From Paenibacillus physcomitrellae (lineage in GTDB: Bacteria; Bacillota; Bacilli; Paenibacillales; Paenibacillaceae): 64,000 nt of DNA. Below the pieces are notes generated by a model, which saw nothing but the letters and a program-made list of their open reading frames with translations, was not told where the DNA came from and did no database searches. Below are positions 60,339-64,000 of the stretch, piece by piece (position 1 is the stretch's first letter; each line of letters starts with the position of its first letter). The stretch spans positions 2,763,501 through 2,827,500 of the forward strand of contig NZ_CP022584.1 of assembly GCF_002240225.1 (NCBI RefSeq). The letters run 5' to 3'. The position numbers and the translations under genes were made by a program.

Positions 60339-61577
60339 ATGGAAAGAGTAGTTGTAACGGGTTTAGGCATTATTTCCCCGCTTGGCAACAGCGTGGATGA
60401 ATTCTGGTCCAATATGCAGCAGGGCAAATCCGGCATCTCTTATATAGATTCTTTTGATACGACCGATTATAAGGTGAAAATTGCGGGTGTTGTCCACGAT
60501 TTTGATCCTAAAGCGCTGTTTGGCGTCAAGGAAGCCCGCCGGATGGACCGCTTCTGCCAATTCGCTTTGGCGGCGGCCATGCAGGCGGTAGAGGATTCAG
60601 GCCTCGATCTCGAAACAATCGACCATGAACGAATGGGCGTCTATGTCGGCTCCGGCATCGGCGGGATCGAATCGCTGCTCGATCAGCACAAAGTGCTGCT
60701 GTCGCGTGGTTCCGATCGCGTCAGCCCAACGCTGGTGCCCATGATGATCGCCAATATGGCGGCCGCTTTGATCAGCATTCATTTCAAAGCGCAGGGCTCG
60801 ACTTTGGCGCCGGTAACAGCCTGCTCCATCGGCAACACCTCGATCGGCGAAGCCTATTTCAACATCCAGGCCGGCCGGTCCGATATCATCATCGCGGGGG
60901 GAGCCGAAGCGGCGGTCAACCCGATCTCCTTGTCGAGCTTCAACAACTCGACCGCCTTGTCCAAGAGCAACGACAACCCGCAGGGCGCAAGCCGTCCGTT
61001 TGACGCTTCCCGCGACGGGTTTGTCATGGGCGAAGGCTCGGGCATCCTCGTCCTGGAGTCGCTGTCGCACGCTCTCAAACGCGGGGCTCGCATTTACGGC
61101 GAGATCATCGGCTACGGCGCCTCCTCGGATGCCTACCACATGGTCGCAACGCCTGCCGACGGCAACGGGGCAGCCCGCGCCATGAAGCTTGCGCTGAAGG
61201 ACGCGGATCTGCTGCCTGAGCAGATCGACGTCATCAGCGCGCACGCGACAAGTACCCTGATCGGTGACCGTTCCGAGACCGCCGCGATCAAAGCCGTGTT
61301 CGGGGAACACGCGTACCGCGTTCCCGTCACGGCCAACAAATCCATGACTGGGCATATGTTCGGCGCCGCCGGCGGCGCGGAAGCCATCGCCCTGGTCAAA
61401 ACGCTGCAGGACGGCGTCATTCCGCCGACCGCCAACCTGAAGCAGGCCGATCCGGAGTGCGACCTGGACTATGTGCCGAACACGGCCCGCACAGCCGATC
61501 TGACGATCGGCATGTCCAATTCGTTCGGCTTCGGCGGTCATAATGCGGTGATTATCATCCGCAAATATGAGGGTTAA
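60339..61577 (+). CDS. fabF: 3-oxoacyl-[ACP] synthase II, FabF-like
   Basis: A 412-residue condensing enzyme of type II fatty acid synthesis, elongating acyl chains with malonyl-ACP. The catalytic triad is intact: Cys164 in VTACSIG, His ~302 in SAHATST and His ~339 in GHMFGAAGG, with the C-terminal GFGGHN loop. It stands alone rather than beside acpP or fabD, so it may be an extra copy. SIGNTSIG replaces the more usual ATGTNSIG. GAGGAG precedes the ATG. A FapR-like box 25 bp upstream suggests malonyl-CoA-responsive control. Confidence 0.9.
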   Translation: MERVVVTGLGIISPLGNSVDEFWSNMQQGKSGISYIDSFDTTDYKVKIAGVVHDFDPKALFGVKEARRMDRFCQFALAAAMQAVEDSGLDLETIDHERMGVYVGSGIGGIESLLDQHKVLLSRGSDRVSPTLVPMMIANMAAALISIHFKAQGSTLAPVTACSIGNTSIGEAYFNIQAGRSDIIIAGGAEAAVNPISLSSFNNSTALSKSNDNPQGASRPFDASRDGFVMGEGSGILVLESLSHALKRGARIYGEIIGYGASSDAYHMVATPADGNGAARAMKLALKDADLLPEQIDVISAHATSTLIGDRSETAAIKAVFGEHAYRVPVTANKSMTGHMFGAAGGAEAIALVKTLQDGVIPPTANLKQADPECDLDYVPNTARTADLTIGMSNSFGFGGHNAVIIIRKYEG

Positions 61578-61672
61578 TTTTTCCTGAGGTTTCATGTAGA
61601 ATGGGGAGCATATGTGGGGTGCACAGGCGCATAAGCCGCCAGGCCGCATGAATTTTAGGGGAGGTTGTCCTT

Positions 61673-62203
61673 GTGAGCAAAGCCGTAATTGTGATCGACG
61701 TGCAGGAAGCTTTTTTCGAAAATCCGTCTTGTCTGCTCCATGAGAAAGAACAGCTGGTCCGCAACATTAACGCCTTGATCGAGCAAGCCCGGAGACAAGC
61801 TGTGCCGGTCGTGTTTATTCAGCATACGGAATATGAGAATCCCGACGATGAGTTTCTCATAGATACGCCGGATTGGCAGCTTCACCGCGGACTGAACCGG
61901 CTGGAGAGCGATCCGGTTATCCGTAAATCAACGCCGGATTCTTTTCACGAAACGGACTTGGCTGACTATCTTCGGGAACAGGGGATTGATCAGCTGATAT
62001 TCGCCGGCGCGCAGACGGATTTCTGCATCAATGCTACGATTCGCCGCGCTCACACCCTCGGTTACAAGGATAATATTCTGTTAAAGGACGGCCACAGCAC
62101 GGTCGTGAACTCCGTGCCTTCCGCCGCTCAAATTATCGAAGACCATGAGCAGTCCTGGGGCGGCCTGGTGGCCATCAAACCGCTGCGGGAGATTGAGCTG
62201 TAG
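61673..62203 (+). CDS. Isochorismatase-family cysteine hydrolase
   Basis: A 176-residue hydrolase. The triad is Asp9 (VIVIDVQEAFF), a Lys in VIRKST and Cys118 (FAGAQTDFCINAT), with the cis-peptide region before the Cys. Members hydrolyse isochorismate, nicotinamide or other amides; no menaquinone or siderophore gene is near, so the substrate is open. The start is GTG 61673, with GGGAGG 8 bp upstream. It lies 95 bp after fabF and may be co-transcribed. Confidence 0.88.
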   Translation: MSKAVIVIDVQEAFFENPSCLLHEKEQLVRNINALIEQARRQAVPVVFIQHTEYENPDDEFLIDTPDWQLHRGLNRLESDPVIRKSTPDSFHETDLADYLREQGIDQLIFAGAQTDFCINATIRRAHTLGYKDNILLKDGHSTVVNSVPSAAQIIEDHEQSWGGLVAIKPLREIEL

Positions 62204-62298
62204 CGGTAGTGTTATAAACGTCTATAACGATGAACAAGCAATATCTGCATGCGGTTATACGCTGCTTCATTAGACGCATAATATACGTATAGGAATAG

Positions 62299-62359
62299 AG
62301 CCGTCCGAAGAAGGCAAAGCCGGGAGCATCCTGGCAGCCCTTGCTTCGGGCGGCTTTTT
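62299..62359 (+). terminator. Terminator behind the isochorismatase-family gene
   Basis: AGCCGTCCGAAG (62299-62310) pairs with CTTCGGGCGGCT (62344-62355) with one mismatch around inner stems and is followed by TTTTT. Confidence 0.8.
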
Positions 62360-62396
62360 CTATGCTCTCTCATAAATTTCTATGCTCTCTCATAAA
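62357..62396. repeat. Perfect 20-bp tandem direct repeat
   Basis: Two identical, abutting 20-bp copies lie at 62357-62376 and 62377-62396 (each contains CTATGCTCTCTC). The first starts inside the terminator's T-run. I see no protein-coding or obvious regulatory role. No gene is credible in 62397-62580. Confidence 0.85.
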
Positions 62397-62580
62397 CATG
62401 CTTTCAAAGTATACTAGCTCACCTCTCCTTTCTACCTACGGCTCCCTTATCCATCCCTGGACGGAGCTTCCCTCTTCTCCAGACCGAATTCTTTATTCCG
62501 TCCCGCGCCGCTGGGAATCCCCGCCAAAGGCGAGTAAACTGATAAATCGGACGACCAAGATTCAGCAGTTAGCTCCATTA

Positions 62581-62612
62581 TTCATATTCGGTTCATAATC
62601 GTGCGTTATCTT
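62581..62612 (+). promoter_or_regulatory. MFS exporter promoter with response-regulator box
   Basis: TTCATATTCGGTTCAT (62581-62596) is identical over 16 bp to the box before the response-regulator gene at 48824, and the -10 TATCTT (62607-62612) is again 10 bp downstream. It strongly suggests common control. Distance to the GTG start is 109 bp. Confidence 0.65.
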
Positions 62613-62721
62613 GGTTAAGGCTGATGACCGGAACGAGGTACTAGGAACGAAGATACGAATACCGAATAGCGAATAACGGTCATCGTCACCGATCTTCTAA
62701 ACGAAACGAGGGAACAAACAA

Positions 62722-64000
62722 GTGACTGCTTTAGGAAAAACAAACAATAAAAAGCTCATCCTAATCGGACTGCTGATCGGTCTGATCTTCTCCGAGCTGG
62801 ATGAAACGGTGGTATCCACGGCGATGCCGACCATTATCCGCGACCTGCACGGCTTGTCGCTTTACGGCTGGGTGGCCGGCCTTTATATGCTGACCGCAAC
62901 GATCTTTATGCCTGTGCTGGGCAAGCTGGCCGATATTTACGGCCGAAAAATCATATATCTGAGCTGCATGGGACTATTTATTACCGGCTCGATTGTCTGC
63001 GGTCTGGCTCCTTCCATGACAGTGCTGCTTGTCGGACGGGGACTTCAGGGAATTGGCGCAGGCGGTTTGATGCCGCTGGCCATGGTCATTCTCGGCGACT
63101 CCTATCCGCTTGAGCAGCGGGCCAAAATCCAGAGCCTGATCGGCCCTATGATGATTCTCCCGCAGCTTCTAGGACCCACTGTGGGCGGCTTTCTGGCCGG
63201 TCACGTCAACTGGCATTGGGTGTTCCTGATCAACATTCCAGTGGGACTTCTTGCAGCGCTTGTGCTCTCTATCGGGATGCGCGAGTCACGGGGCGATGAA
63301 AGAAAGCCGATCGACTGGGGCGGCGCTGCTCTCCTGACCGGATCGCTGCTTTCCTTCCTGATGGCGCCGGTGCTGGTAGACAACCAGGGCTTGTCTTGGA
63401 GCTCTCCATGGATGATTGGCCTGCTCGTACTCGGCGCTCTGCTGCTGGCTCTCTTTATCTTTGTGGAGACCAAAACGAAAGAACCGATCATTCCGCTTCA
63501 TCTGTTCCGAATCAGAAGTGTCGTGGTGCTGTCTTTGATTGTATTCACCCTGATGCTGGGACTGATGGGCGGCATCTCTACCTTTCCGTTTTTTGCGCAA
63601 AATGTGATGGGCCTGACCCCGACAGCCTCTGGCTATCTGACGCTGGCCTTTATGGCCGGGGCGATTCCGTCCAGCATTATTAACGGTTTTATGATTACCA
63701 AGCTCCCTTACCGGAACCTGTTTATCGTCTGCTTTATCCTGCCAATCATCGGAATCGCACTGCTGACCCAGCTTGGCGTTCACACCTCTGTCCTTTATGT
63801 GGTGATTTCGTTCTTCACCCTGGGCCTTGGAATCGGCGTTCTGTTCGGCAGCGACAACCTGATCGTACAGGAATCCGTGCCTAAGCAGCACAGCGGTGTT
63901 GCTGTCAGTACCATCGGGCTTGTGCAGTCGCTAGGCGCCACGATTGGCCTCAGCGTGTTCGGCAGCCTGCTGGCCAGACATATCAAAGAAGGCGTTGCCG
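62722..64000 (+). CDS. MFS drug:H+ antiporter, DHA2 (EmrB/QacA) family, 3' end missing
   Basis: A frame open from GTG 62722 to the right edge, 426 residues visible. It begins with a short basic tail, then the first helix with LDETVVSTAMPTIIRDL, the DHA2 motif D1 (L-D-x-T-V-x-N/S-x-A-L/M-P). GKLADIYGRKIIYL is MFS motif A, and GRGLQGIGAGGLMPLAM and GPTVGGFLAG follow (motifs B and C). These 14-helix exporters expel drugs and cationic compounds. GAGGGA lies 10-12 bp upstream. The promoter carries the tandem TTCAT box of the two-component system at 46.7-48.8 kb. Confidence 0.88.
   Translation, partial: MTALGKTNNKKLILIGLLIGLIFSELDETVVSTAMPTIIRDLHGLSLYGWVAGLYMLTATIFMPVLGKLADIYGRKIIYLSCMGLFITGSIVCGLAPSMTVLLVGRGLQGIGAGGLMPLAMVILGDSYPLEQRAKIQSLIGPMMILPQLLGPTVGGFLAGHVNWHWVFLINIPVGLLAALVLSIGMRESRGDERKPIDWGGAALLTGSLLSFLMAPVLVDNQGLSWSSPWMIGLLVLGALLLALFIFVETKTKEPIIPLHLFRIRSVVVLSLIVFTLMLGLMGGISTFPFFAQNVMGLTPTASGYLTLAFMAGAIPSSIINGFMITKLPYRNLFIVCFILPIIGIALLTQLGVHTSVLYVVISFFTLGLGIGVLFGSDNLIVQESVPKQHSGVAVSTIGLVQSLGATIGLSVFGSLLARHIKEGVA

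Noticed and set aside
62341..62598. 85-codon frame after the isochorismatase-family gene
   Set aside because: It begins in a terminator, runs through the tandem repeat and into the MFS promoter box, and has no ribosome site.

Overview
The window looks like chromosome of a spore-forming Paenibacillaceae bacterium (Paenibacillus or a close relative). The evidence is a moderately high GC content, strong AGGAGG-type ribosome binding sites, many GTG/TTG starts, and Bacillus-type gene sets: ykkCD, yerO-swrC, ywqBA-like SWIM/SNF2, DUF3243, DUF2164 and DUF4183 proteins, Rex-, Fur-, PerR- and FapR-like operators, and a glutaminyl-tRNA synthetase, which most Bacillus lack. I see no rRNA, tRNA, insertion sequence, prophage or CRISPR array. 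A tetR gene is cut by the left edge and a DHA2-type MFS exporter gene by the right edge. Layout, left part: 0-5.6 kb carries two drug-efflux modules, tetR/ykkC/ykkD and tetR(yerO-like)/swrC. 5.7-8.9 kb has mobA, an MFS transporter and a YfcE-like phosphoesterase. 8.4-10.7 kb is the glnS operon. 10.8-17.2 kb has DUF2164, GNAT, MFS, a molybdopterin oxidoreductase, a formate/nitrite channel and a PAP2 phosphatase. 17.4-18.9 kb is an NADH oxidase gene whose promoter is covered by three Rex-type palindromes. 19-22.3 kb has a secreted GH18-like protein and a Fur-boxed orphan siderophore ATPase. Middle: 22.5-28.8 kb is a small regulon of a CrtC/AttH-like lipocalin gene, an AraC regulator, a GPH sugar transporter and a GH2 beta-mannosidase. 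The two outward promoters share the same pair of direct repeats, with 20-bp period and identical spacing to the -10 box. 28.9-38.7 kb has a VanY-like lipoprotein, a DEAD-box helicase with an RGG tail, a cyclase-family hydrolase, a PerR-like/winged-helix/HemD-like cluster with a Per-box promoter, a DAO-Rieske oxidoreductase, a DUF4097 protein and an ImmA/IrrE-like HELGH protein. 38.9-42.1 kb has a promoter, a 40-codon leader ORF, an intrinsic terminator and then an ABC-F gene, which is the layout of an antibiotic-sensing attenuator; alkA follows. Right part: 42.3-48.8 kb is a heterodimeric ABC exporter with its MarR regulator and a two-component system. The response-regulator promoter contains a 16-bp tandem box that recurs exactly, at the same distance from a -10 box, in front of the truncated MFS exporter gene at 62.7 kb, so the two-component system probably controls that pump. 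49-50 kb is a double DUF4183 ORF. 50.7-57 kb is a tight run of AraC regulator, alkyltransferase-like protein, SWIM protein and SNF2 ATPase, a plausible DNA-damage module. 57-58.1 kb is an AT-rich S66 peptidase gene. 58.3-59.2 kb is a fluoride riboswitch with two FluC subunits. 59.3-62.2 kb has an XRE/MmyB regulator, a fabF with a FapR-like box, and an isochorismatase-family hydrolase. The common themes are efflux and toxic-compound resistance, redox and metal regulation, and DNA-alkylation repair. Functions rest on motif recognition by eye. Promoters and operators are inferred from sequence only.
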